Shown here: positions 25,934 to 34,145 of the stretch, in pieces | How the letters are laid out: every line of letters starts with the position of its first letter | Numbering within the stretch: the stretch's first letter is position 1 | Origin: JAFGGG01 sp964638895 | GTDB lineage: Bacteria; Spirochaetota; Spirochaetia; SZUA-6; RPPD01 | Direction of reading: 5' to 3' | Assembly (NCBI GenBank): GCA_964638895.1 | Contig: CAZWYY010000025.1 | Coordinates: 1 to 49,943 of the forward strand | DNA: 49,943 bases | Position numbers and translations under genes: made by a program | The notes under the pieces: generated by a model | Database searches by the model: none | What the model saw: only the letters and a program-made list of their open reading frames with translations | What the model was told of the DNA's origin: nothing

Positions 25934-26932
25934 GTGAATAGCAATAAAACAGAACAAATAAACGAATCATACAAAATTAGGTGCCCGCTTTGTGAAACAA
26001 GTATTTTAATTCTTTTAGTGTGTAGAAATACATACTCGCTGTATAGATGTAAGCACTGCGGCTTGATATTCAAGCATATCGGCAGCCTTAAGCAGGGTGG
26101 TGTTCAGGAACTGCAGGATTGCGTTTACACGGAATCTTATATGGCAAACAGGTCTTATCAGCGCAGGTTGATCAAAGGGATGAATAAACATAGGCTTGGT
26201 GTTCTTAATAAATGGATGGAGGGGGGAGATCTGCTGGAGATCGGTTGCGGAACAGGTGAGTTTTTAGAGGAAGCGCGTAAAAAAGGTTTTAACGCCTGCG
26301 GTGTCGACGCCTCGCAGAGGCTGGCGACATACGCCTTAAAAAAACAGATTGAAGTAAAATATGGACGGATTGAAGACCTAAGGTTGCAGTTGCATCATTT
26401 CCATGTTATTTGTATGTTTCATTTAATAGAGCACATAGAAAAACCAATGCGGTTTTTAAAATCTATATGTGATCTTCTGCAAAAGAATGGAATCCTTTTT
26501 ATAATTACACCCAATGCTGAATCTTTTAGCAACAAGATTTTCGGCTGGCAACATCCAAATTATACTCAGGATGATCACCTCTGTTTTTTTTCAAAACGAA
26601 CATTAAAAAAACTTCTTGCAGGTCAAGGATTTGAGGTGGTTGATATTTTTTCAAAAGAATACGCTCACCATTTTTTTAGCTCCTTTTTAGGATTCTTAAG
26701 AACTCATTTAAAAACAAACGGTACAATTTTCGGCCTTCATGAAAACAGAGTAATTAATAAAAAGATGGAGGGGAAATTATTCACGAAATTAAAGTCCGGA
26801 ATAAAGCGTATTGCTTGGCAGACCCCTTTCTATTTAGGCGTTTTATTATCTCCTTTTTCCGTTCTCTATAGAATTCTTGTTGAAAAAGCCGTAAGAGGGC
26901 ATGAATTGATTGTCATCGCCAGAAAGACATGA
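25934..26932 (+). CDS. Class I SAM methyltransferase with N-terminal zinc-binding motif
   Basis: 332 residues from a GTG at 25934, following GAAGGTAG. Residues about 15-45 hold two cysteine pairs (RCPLCETS and YRCKHCGLIF), a zinc-ribbon knuckle. The methyltransferase core has the SAM motif LLEIGCGTGEFLEEARKKGF and later CMFHLIEHIEKPMRFLKSIC. This is the Methyltransf_23-type layout frequent in O-antigen loci, where it O-methylates a sugar. It is AT-rich like the flippase. The stop overlaps the next gene by four bases. Confidence 0.88.
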   Translation: MNSNKTEQINESYKIRCPLCETSILILLVCRNTYSLYRCKHCGLIFKHIGSLKQGGVQELQDCVYTESYMANRSYQRRLIKGMNKHRLGVLNKWMEGGDLLEIGCGTGEFLEEARKKGFNACGVDASQRLATYALKKQIEVKYGRIEDLRLQLHHFHVICMFHLIEHIEKPMRFLKSICDLLQKNGILFIITPNAESFSNKIFGWQHPNYTQDDHLCFFSKRTLKKLLAGQGFEVVDIFSKEYAHHFFSSFLGFLRTHLKTNGTIFGLHENRVINKKMEGKLFTKLKSGIKRIAWQTPFYLGVLLSPFSVLYRILVEKAVRGHELIVIARKT

Positions 26933-28104
26933 AGGGGATGAATCATAGAATGATTAGAGCCGGTTTGGTGCAACTTGTCTGTCCTCATTACAGGGTGCCT
27001 TTTTTCAGAGAGCTTGCCGGGAAAGTGGATTTGCTTGTATTCCATGGAAAAGGCGAAGAAAAAGGGTCCTGGCAGAACAGTAAAAAAATAAATGGATTTA
27101 AGCATACAAAATTATTTTCCTTAATTCTGAAATTTACGGTAAATGATTTCATGGTACGGCTGGTATTGTTTCCTGCCTTATTGTTTAAGCTGCATAAATT
27201 TAAGCCTGAAGTAATAATTTCAGAGGGATTAACCAATGTTGTGAATAATGTATTTATCTGGCTGTTCTGCCGGGCGGCTGCAGTTCCCTGGATTGTGTGG
27301 GACAGCGGGCGTAAAAAGGAAAAGCCCATGGGACTGCTGCGCCGCTGCGTAGAGCTTTTAAATATATTTCTGCTGAAAAAAGCAAAGGCGGTCCTGGCCT
27401 ACGGCTCGGTTGCCAGGGAATATTTCATTTCCCTGGGTATCACCCCGGAAAAAATATTTGTGGCCCACAATACCCTGGATATGGGTGCCTGTATGCGGGA
27501 TGCCCGAAGGTTCGAGGCCGACCCGAAGTTGGCCGGGCGCGTAAGGGACAGACTGGGTCTTGACAGTGGAAGGACGATTCTTTATGTGGGTGCGCTTGAA
27601 AAAAGGAAGAAAATCCATACACTCATCAATGCCTTTGCGGCCCTCCGGCGGGAGTTTCCGCGCATAAACCTGGTAATTGTGGGGGACGGCGGTTACAAAA
27701 AAACGCTTGCACAAATGGTCGCTGAGAGACATATTAAGAACTGCCGTTTTATCGGGAGAATCACCGACGGTGTTGGGGAGTTTTTTGCGCTGGCGGATAT
27801 ATTCGTGCTCCCCGGGCGGGGCGGACTGGCGGTGAACCAGGCCATGGCTTACGGGCTGCCGGTTGTTGTGGGGCAGGGGGACGGAACCGAAGCGGACCTG
27901 GTAGAAAACGGCGTGAACGGGTTTCCGGTGAAGGACACGGCCGGATTGATGTGGGCACTACGTATGTTGTTGGCCGATAACGCGCTCAGCAGACGGATGG
28001 GCGCGGCCGGCCGGAAGATCATAGGGAGATATACGCTGCACCATATGATCAATAGGTTTATGGAAGCAATCGGGTATGTAATGCGGGAAGACATACTGCC
28101 ATGA
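26929..28104 (+). CDS. GT4-family glycosyltransferase
   Basis: 391 residues with a GT-B fold. The C-terminal nucleotide-sugar domain is clear: ILYVGALEKRKKIHTLINAF, LVIVGDGGYKKTLAQM, and GLAVNQAMAYGLPVVVGQGD with the acidic ETE-type loop GTEADLVENGVNGFP. The ATG at 26929 lies in the ATGA overlap with the methyltransferase. In-frame ATGs at 26938 and 26950 are alternatives. It should transfer a sugar to the lipid-linked repeat unit at the cytoplasmic face. Donor and linkage cannot be read from sequence. Confidence 0.88.
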   Translation: MKGMNHRMIRAGLVQLVCPHYRVPFFRELAGKVDLLVFHGKGEEKGSWQNSKKINGFKHTKLFSLILKFTVNDFMVRLVLFPALLFKLHKFKPEVIISEGLTNVVNNVFIWLFCRAAAVPWIVWDSGRKKEKPMGLLRRCVELLNIFLLKKAKAVLAYGSVAREYFISLGITPEKIFVAHNTLDMGACMRDARRFEADPKLAGRVRDRLGLDSGRTILYVGALEKRKKIHTLINAFAALRREFPRINLVIVGDGGYKKTLAQMVAERHIKNCRFIGRITDGVGEFFALADIFVLPGRGGLAVNQAMAYGLPVVVGQGDGTEADLVENGVNGFPVKDTAGLMWALRMLLADNALSRRMGAAGRKIIGRYTLHHMINRFMEAIGYVMREDILP

Positions 28105-29399
28105 ACAAGGTGTACATAGCTGTTATAATTCTTTGTTTGGTGTTGACCCTAGTGGTGGGAAACGACAGCAATCTTCTGCCGGTGTTGGTCATTCTCCCCA
28201 TCCTGTTGACCATTATCAAGGGTGTATATGAAAAGAGAGAGGTTTTCAGTCCCTATATCTTTTTTCCTATTTTCTACCTTCTGTGGATGGGAGGGGGATA
28301 CCTTATTAATTTTTACGGACACACACTTTTTTCCCACGCGGTTTATTCGCAGATTGCCTTCTTAATTTTGCTGGCCTACCTTTCATGGTTTATTGGGCTG
28401 CATTTTCCAAAAATAAAATTATCGCCCCCTTCCCCGCAAGCCGCGCCATTGTCCGGGGCCGTCCCGAAGGGCATGTGGTACGACAGAACAACACAAATAT
28501 CCCTATTAATAACCATTATCGGGCTTGTCTTCAGTGCCGTATTTTATTCCCAGTCCATCAGTACACTGTTAAGCGGTCCCATCGAAGAGACAAGGTACAC
28601 GATGACCTTCGGCAGGGGGTATCTTTCATACCTTGCCAATTCCGTTACCATTGCGATACCCATATACATCGGCGCCAAATGGTATTTCGGAAAAAAACTG
28701 AATATCACGGACTATTGTTTAATTATGCTCCCTATTGTTTTAATGAGCATTTCCCTAAGCAGGGCGCCGATTCTTTGGTATATCATTAGTTTAATTATTA
28801 TATATCACTATATAAAAAAACGTATCTCACTTAGAAAAGGCATTTTTGTTGCGATACTGCTCTTTATCCTGGCGATCGCGATAATATCGGTTCGCGCTCC
28901 CGGTACGACTTTTATAGAGCGTATTCTTATAGAAATAAGGGTACACGTACTTAATCTCTCCCTGTATCTTAATAACCTTGACACGGTCGGCAACCTTAAT
29001 TTCCAATCATTCATTTTGAACCTTTCCATGTTACTGCCCGGCCACCAGCCTGATTTCGGATTATGGTTAAAAGAAAAACTGGGCTTGAATTTTCTGGGCG
29101 GCGGAATTTCGGTAACATTAATCGGCGAGGGAATGATGAACGCCCGTATATTGGGGGTCGTTATCGAATTTTTTATAATCGGTTATATATTGAACATTAT
29201 GTACGGCAGGTTCAGGCGATTTTATTCTTTAAGGAATTTATTTATCTATTTTATTTTAATAAGCAGGGCGGCTTCGGCGATCAATTACGGATTATCCAAG
29301 GAATTAATCGGTACATTATACGGACTGGTATTGGTGATGATCATCATTCCGAAGTATGTTTATTACGGGAATCCACGTGGAAATTTTGTTGGTGAATAA
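28101..29399 (+). CDS. Wzy-like O-antigen/repeat-unit polymerase
   Basis: 432 residues with about ten to twelve membrane helices and no soluble domain. Examples are AVIILCLVLTLVVGN near the N-terminus and FVAILLFILAIAIISVRAP in the middle, the latter followed by the large periplasmic loop expected in Wzy proteins. Wzy sequences are poorly conserved; the call rests on topology, size and position between glycosyltransferase genes in a cluster that also has a flippase. The start overlaps the upstream stop (ATGA). A Wzz-like protein is encoded at 35997. Confidence 0.8.
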   Translation: MNKVYIAVIILCLVLTLVVGNDSNLLPVLVILPILLTIIKGVYEKREVFSPYIFFPIFYLLWMGGGYLINFYGHTLFSHAVYSQIAFLILLAYLSWFIGLHFPKIKLSPPSPQAAPLSGAVPKGMWYDRTTQISLLITIIGLVFSAVFYSQSISTLLSGPIEETRYTMTFGRGYLSYLANSVTIAIPIYIGAKWYFGKKLNITDYCLIMLPIVLMSISLSRAPILWYIISLIIIYHYIKKRISLRKGIFVAILLFILAIAIISVRAPGTTFIERILIEIRVHVLNLSLYLNNLDTVGNLNFQSFILNLSMLLPGHQPDFGLWLKEKLGLNFLGGGISVTLIGEGMMNARILGVVIEFFIIGYILNIMYGRFRRFYSLRNLFIYFILISRAASAINYGLSKELIGTLYGLVLVMIIIPKYVYYGNPRGNFVGE

Positions 29400-30618
29400 A
29401 TATTTCTGGCTTAAAGGCGGAAGTGAAAGGGTATTCTTTGCCGAGGCGGAATTACTAAAGACAAAAGGCCATGAGCTTGTTTTTTTTTCCATGAAAGACC
29501 AAAAGAATTTCAGTTCTCCGGACGCCGTGTATTTTGTCGATCATGTGGATTATGAAAATCCCGCGGTGTGGGGCCGGAAAATTCGGCAAAGTATGAACAT
29601 CCTGTACTCGAGTGAGGCGGTGAGGAAGATGCGGCGACTTTTGCGGGACCATAAACCCGATATCGTTCACCTGCATAATATCCACCACCAGATTTCCCCT
29701 TCCATTCTGGATGCCCTGCATGAGTACCATATACCCGCGGTAATGACCCTGCATGACTTCAAGCTGGTCTGTCCCGTGTACTCCCTGCTTTCAAACGGCA
29801 GTCTCTGCCAAAGCTGCGCCGGCGGCAGGTATTATCGGTGCCTGATCAAGAGGTGCAATAAAAAATCCTATGCCAAAAGCTTGGTGAACGCGGTTGAGAT
29901 GTACCTGCATCATAATTTTCTACATATATATGATCGGATTCAGGCGTTTGTTTCTCCCAGCCTGTTTTTAAAGGACAAGATGCGGGAGATGGGGTTTAAA
30001 AGGGAGATAATATTTCTGCCGAATTTTATAAAGGCGGCGGAGTATGAACCGTGTTACACCTGGGCGGAAAGATCAATAATTTACTTCGGACGGATCTCGG
30101 CCGAAAAGGGGATTTTGACCCTGATACGGGCCGTGGAAGGTCTGGATGTTGCCCTTACGATCATCGGTGACGGGCCGTTAAAGACCAGTCTGGAATCCGA
30201 GGCACGGCGCGGCGGGCGGACAGACATCCGGTTCCGCGGTTACAAAACAGGCGGCGAACTGAAGCGGGAAATCGTGAAGGCCATGTTTGCGGTTCTGCCT
30301 TCTGAATGCTATGAAAACAACCCGCGTTCGGTTATCGAGGCCTTTGCCCTGGGCAAACCGGTCATCGGCAGCAGAATCGGCGGTATCCCCGAACTGGTGC
30401 GTGACGGCAGGACCGGCCTGACCTTTACACCGGGGAATAGTGATGATTTAAAAGATAAAATATATTATTTACTTACCAGGCCCGGTATGATCACAGAGAT
30501 GGGGAGAAATGCCAGGAGCTATATAGAACGGGAATTAACGCCTGAAAAACACTATAATGATTTAATGGAGATATACGGATCGGTTTTATACACAAAAAAC
30601 CGGGGTAGCCGCCTATGA
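29377..30618 (+). CDS. GT4-family glycosyltransferase
   Basis: About 413 residues from the GTG at 29377 (VEILLVNKYFWLKGGSERVF, the typical first strand and glycine loop). A GTG has ACGGGA upstream, whereas the ATG at 29356 has no ribosome site and adds seven atypical residues. The donor-binding half shows YFGRISAEKGILTLIRAVEG and SECYENNPRSVIEAFALGKP with PVIGSRIGGIPELVRDG. The middle part has a cysteine-rich insert (LCQSCAGGRYYRCLIKRC). It overlaps the polymerase gene by 23 bases. It is a retaining transferase adding one sugar of the repeat unit. Confidence 0.9.
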   Translation: MEILLVNKYFWLKGGSERVFFAEAELLKTKGHELVFFSMKDQKNFSSPDAVYFVDHVDYENPAVWGRKIRQSMNILYSSEAVRKMRRLLRDHKPDIVHLHNIHHQISPSILDALHEYHIPAVMTLHDFKLVCPVYSLLSNGSLCQSCAGGRYYRCLIKRCNKKSYAKSLVNAVEMYLHHNFLHIYDRIQAFVSPSLFLKDKMREMGFKREIIFLPNFIKAAEYEPCYTWAERSIIYFGRISAEKGILTLIRAVEGLDVALTIIGDGPLKTSLESEARRGGRTDIRFRGYKTGGELKREIVKAMFAVLPSECYENNPRSVIEAFALGKPVIGSRIGGIPELVRDGRTGLTFTPGNSDDLKDKIYYLLTRPGMITEMGRNARSYIERELTPEKHYNDLMEIYGSVLYTKNRGSRL

Positions 30619-31538
30619 CGCATATGCAGCGGTCTGCCGGAAGTATACCCAATTCCTTTTTCTTTCTGGCCGGACTGTTTTTAAGAACCCTTAATAAAAT
30701 CAGGCACAGGATCAGGGGATATACATGCCCGAGGCCGTTCACCGGTGTCCCGGATACCGCGCAGGATGTCGCGTATACGCTTGAGGTGGTGAACAACTGG
30801 CAGGGGGCGCTCCGCGCCTACACGGGTGATGATACGCCTTTTCATGATAAGCATGTGCTTGAGCTGGGCCCGGGTCCCGACCTGGGGACAGGCCTGGTGA
30901 TCCTGGCGCTGGGCGCGCGCAGCTATACGGCCATAGACAGGTATAATTTAGCGGCCGGCGCGCGGCCGGATTTCTATAGGTCATTGTCCCAACGCCTCAG
31001 GACTTACCCTGCTTATGACAGGGCCCGGCAAGCCCTGGAGGGATTGCTCGCAGGAAGGTTTTCGTCGTGGTTCTCCTACCGTCACTCGCCCGGCTTCAGG
31101 CTGGATCGTCTGCCGCAAAGCACATATCAACTGGCGGTAAGCCAGGCGGTTTTGGAGCATATTGATGATGTTTACGATGTGTTTCGCATGCTGAAGGCGA
31201 TATTGACCGGCGGGGCACTCATGGTCCATGAGGTTGACGCAGGTACGCATACCCGCTGGATTAGGCGCCTTGACCCCCTGAACCTGCTGCGCTATCCTGA
31301 ATCCCTGTATGCGCTGTTGAAATGGGGCGGCGCGCCCAACCGGCTGCGTATGTCCGAATATCAAAGCGTACTTAAGGCTGAAGGTTTCAAGCGGATATGG
31401 ACCTGTCCGCTTGTAGCCGTGAGCCCGGAGTATCTGAAGCGTGTAATCCCGGCCCTGGCGGAAAGGTTCAAACGGTACGCCCCGGACGATCTGGCGGTTT
31501 TGTCGTTTCGGCTGTTGGCCGCCAAGGAGGAAGCCTAA
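30615..31538 (+). CDS. Class I SAM-dependent methyltransferase
   Basis: 307 residues. SAM-binding motif KHVLELGPGPDLGTGLVILA at about 80-100, acidic strand end SYTAIDRYN, and the later QLAVSQAVLEHIDDVYDVFR. The N-terminal segment has one hydrophobic stretch (SFFFLAGLFLRTLNKI) that could associate with the membrane. The start lies in an ATGA overlap with the preceding glycosyltransferase. It probably modifies the glycan or its lipid-linked precursor. The exact substrate is not readable. Confidence 0.85.
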   Translation: MTHMQRSAGSIPNSFFFLAGLFLRTLNKIRHRIRGYTCPRPFTGVPDTAQDVAYTLEVVNNWQGALRAYTGDDTPFHDKHVLELGPGPDLGTGLVILALGARSYTAIDRYNLAAGARPDFYRSLSQRLRTYPAYDRARQALEGLLAGRFSSWFSYRHSPGFRLDRLPQSTYQLAVSQAVLEHIDDVYDVFRMLKAILTGGALMVHEVDAGTHTRWIRRLDPLNLLRYPESLYALLKWGGAPNRLRMSEYQSVLKAEGFKRIWTCPLVAVSPEYLKRVIPALAERFKRYAPDDLAVLSFRLLAAKEEA

Positions 31539-31543
31539 GCAGT

Positions 31544-32521
31544 ATGGAAGCCGCGATCATCATAACCTACAGATGCAACGCCGCGTGCAAAATGTGCAAT
31601 ATCTGGAAATTCCCCACGAGTGAGGGGGAGGAAATAACGCCTGACGTGCTGGCCAAGCTACCCGCCCTCAGGTTTTGCAATATCACGGGAGGCGAACCCT
31701 TCCTGCGGGAAGATCTGCCGGAGATCCTTACGGTTCTGAAAAAAAAGGCCGGGCGCATTGTAATAAGCACCAACGGCTATCTTACCGACGGGATTATCGA
31801 CGTGGCGCGCGTACACAGGGATATCGGTATCAGGATCAGCTTGGAGGGGCTGCCCGCGCTAAACGATGAAATGCGGGGGTTAAAGAACGGGTTCGACCAT
31901 GGACTTAAGACCCTGCTTGAGCTTATGTCTTTGGGAATAAAGGACCTGGGCTTCGGCATAACGGTTTCCGACCGTAATGCCGGTGACCTGCTTCCGCTTT
32001 TCTGGCTGGCCCGGGCCATGAATCTTGAGTTCGCCACGGCCGTGGTGCATAATTCGTATTATTTTCATAAATCAGACAACCACATAGAAGGCGAGGAAAG
32101 GGTCGTCTCCGCTTTCAGGGTCCTTATTAAAGAATTATTGGCTTCCGGCAGGGTAAAAAACTGGTTCAGGGCCTACTTTAATTACGGTCTGATCCAATAT
32201 ATAAAGGGCGGGAATCGCCTGCTTCCCTGCGGGGCGGGCAGAGACATGTTTTTCCTTGACCCGTTCGGGGAGGTGAGGCCGTGCAATGGACTTGATAAGG
32301 CCCTGCCTGAAAACAGTATGGGGAATCTCAGGCGGCAGTCATTTACGGAAATCTGGCGGAGTGAGAAGGCCGCCGGCTTAAGGAAACAACTTGTGCACTG
32401 TAAAAAGAACTGCTGGATGATCGGCAGTGCGGGCCCGGCCATAAGAAAAAATATGGGGAAAGCCGTTATCTGGATACTCAAAAACAAACTACCGGGGCCG
32501 GGCGGGCGGCGGCAATTATGA
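31544..32521 (+). CDS. Radical SAM/SPASM-type protein in the glycan cluster
   Basis: 325 residues from the ATG at 31544; an AAGGAGG lies at 31524-31530. The radical SAM cluster motif is YRCNAACKMCNIW (C-x3-C-x2-C). ITGGEPFLREDLPEIL follows as the GGEP SAM-binding motif. The C-terminus has a SPASM-like set of cysteines (LLPCGAGRD, VRPCNGLD, HCKKNCWM) that may hold an extra Fe-S cluster. Such proteins usually modify peptides, but some act on sugars or nucleotides. Finding one between a methyltransferase and a glycosyltransferase with overlapping stops suggests an unusual sugar modification (inference). Confidence 0.87.
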   Translation: MEAAIIITYRCNAACKMCNIWKFPTSEGEEITPDVLAKLPALRFCNITGGEPFLREDLPEILTVLKKKAGRIVISTNGYLTDGIIDVARVHRDIGIRISLEGLPALNDEMRGLKNGFDHGLKTLLELMSLGIKDLGFGITVSDRNAGDLLPLFWLARAMNLEFATAVVHNSYYFHKSDNHIEGEERVVSAFRVLIKELLASGRVKNWFRAYFNYGLIQYIKGGNRLLPCGAGRDMFFLDPFGEVRPCNGLDKALPENSMGNLRRQSFTEIWRSEKAAGLRKQLVHCKKNCWMIGSAGPAIRKNMGKAVIWILKNKLPGPGGRRQL

Positions 32522-33645
32522 GAGTAGCGTTCATCGGACAAAAGGGCATACCGGCCGTCTTCGGTGGGGTGGAATACCATGTGGAGGAACTGGCCCGGAG
32601 GTTGGCCGACAGGGGCCATACGGTTAGCGTGTACGTGCGCCCCTGGTATTCGGGCAGGCGCCGGCGATGCTACAAGGGGGTGCGCCTGGTGCACACCCCG
32701 ACCGTCAAAACCAAACACCTGGATGCTTTTGTGCACAGCCTAACCTCGTCCCTGCATTCGCTCTATGGTTCGTATGATATCGTCCATTACCACGCAATGG
32801 GACCGAGCGTGTTCTGCTGGCTGCCGAAGTTATTGCGGCGGCGTGTTGTGGTGACTCTGCACGGTATTGACTGGAAAAGGGGAAAATGGGGCGGTCCGGC
32901 CAGGGCCTTTCTGAAATGCGCGGAAAGAACGGCCGTCCATATTCCGGACAAAGTAATAGCGGTTTCCAGGGAGCAGCAGACCTACCTGGAGCACAAGTAT
33001 GGGAAAAAAGTGGTATACATCCCCAATGGGGTGAATATGCCCGCGCCCAACCCGGGCAATGGAATCATTGCGCATAACTACGGGCTACGCGGCCGGGATT
33101 ACCTGCTTTGGCTTGGCAGGATTACCCCTGAGAAACGTGTGGACTGGCTGCTAAAGGCGTTTAAGGAAATAAAGCCGGCACTGCGTCTGGTGATCGCGGG
33201 CGGGTCGGACGGCGGCGGTGCGTATGAAAGGAGGCTTAAACGGGCGGCGGCGGATGAGAAGCGGATTATTTTTACGGGCTTTGTGCGCGGGAAAGAAAAA
33301 CAGGAGCTGCTAAGCAACGCCTTGTATTTTATCCTGCCGTCGTATCTTGAAGGGTTGCCCATCGCCCTGCTGGAGGCCATGAGTTACGGGCTGGTCTGCC
33401 TGGCAAGCGATATTCCTCCCCATAAAGAGATAATCACCCCCGGGGTTGACGGTTTTTTGTTTCGATCCGAAAGTTATACGGATTTTGCGGACAAACTTAG
33501 GTTCCTGTTGGCCGGAGGCGCGAACACCGATGGGGTGGGAGAGAAGGCCGCCTTGACCGTGGAAAAAGAGTTTGGTTGGGACAAGGTTGCGAGGCAAACC
33601 GAGCAGGTCTATAGCGGTTTTATAAAAAGGGGGAAAGCAAGGTAA
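32518..33645 (+). CDS. GT4-family glycosyltransferase
   Basis: 375 residues. The start MRVAFIGQKGIPAVFGGVEY with the glycine-rich GGVE loop is typical of rhamnosyl- or hexosyl-transferases of O-antigen loci. The donor site has WLGRITPEKRVDWLLKAFKE and SYLEGLPIALLEAMSYGLVC with the EGLPI/E-A-M pattern. The start overlaps the radical SAM stop by four bases. It is the last gene of the operon; a minus-strand gene ends one base later. Confidence 0.92.
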   Translation: MRVAFIGQKGIPAVFGGVEYHVEELARRLADRGHTVSVYVRPWYSGRRRRCYKGVRLVHTPTVKTKHLDAFVHSLTSSLHSLYGSYDIVHYHAMGPSVFCWLPKLLRRRVVVTLHGIDWKRGKWGGPARAFLKCAERTAVHIPDKVIAVSREQQTYLEHKYGKKVVYIPNGVNMPAPNPGNGIIAHNYGLRGRDYLLWLGRITPEKRVDWLLKAFKEIKPALRLVIAGGSDGGGAYERRLKRAAADEKRIIFTGFVRGKEKQELLSNALYFILPSYLEGLPIALLEAMSYGLVCLASDIPPHKEIITPGVDGFLFRSESYTDFADKLRFLLAGGANTDGVGEKAALTVEKEFGWDKVARQTEQVYSGFIKRGKAR

Positions 33646-33646
33646 G

Positions 33647-34021
33647 TTACGGTTCCTTTGTAACCGTAATCCCGTCGCCGTCGGACAGGGCAATATTATA
33701 GTAGGTGGTTTCAAAACCTCCCACGGCAGCGGCCGCTTCCATGGTAATGGTTTTAGTATAGATATGTGATGCGGCTGAGGTGTAGGTAACAGCAAAAGAG
33801 CCGGGCAGGGTCAGGAAATACTTGCCGTTTTCTATATTGGCCGGGTCCGCAGGCACGTTCGGTATGGTTGAAAAATCGGATCCCGTAACGGGTCTGTCGG
33901 TCGCGTCGGAGGACCAAAAAAAACCGATGTACACGTCACCCTTAAAGGCACAAGTATATAGAGAGAATATACCTACCGCCAACAGGATGTAAATAATGAA
34001 ATATCCTAATCTATGTCTCAT
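33647..34021 (-). CDS. Hypothetical small lipoprotein
   Basis: About 124 residues from the ATG at 34021 (an upstream ATG at 34036 adds five). The signal peptide MRHRLGYFIIYILLAVGIFS ends in the lipobox LYTC. The mature part is about 100 residues of predicted beta strands (KYFLTLPGSFAVTYTSAASH) with no recognised domain. It is convergent with the glycan operon and divergent from the gene at 34146. No function is proposed. Confidence 0.6.
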   Translation of the reverse strand: MRHRLGYFIIYILLAVGIFSLYTCAFKGDVYIGFFWSSDATDRPVTGSDFSTIPNVPADPANIENGKYFLTLPGSFAVTYTSAASHIYTKTITMEAAAAVGGFETTYYNIALSDGDGITVTKEP

Positions 34022-34114
34022 AACCGCAGTCACCATTAATATTAACGGCAGTTTATATGAAATTCAATAAAATGTGGTTATAAAAAAAAGAAAAATTCCC
34101 GATTATCTGATTAA

Positions 34115-34143
34115 TTGATATTTTTAATATATTTGTATATAAT
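34115..34143 (+). promoter_or_regulatory. Candidate promoter close to the start codon
   Basis: TTGATA (34115-34120), 17-nt spacer and TATAAT (34138-34143). Transcription would begin at about 34150, next to the ATG at 34152 and after the ATG at 34146. If real, the message would be leaderless. The region is very AT-rich, so a chance match is possible. Confidence 0.4.
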
Positions 34144-34145
34144 TA

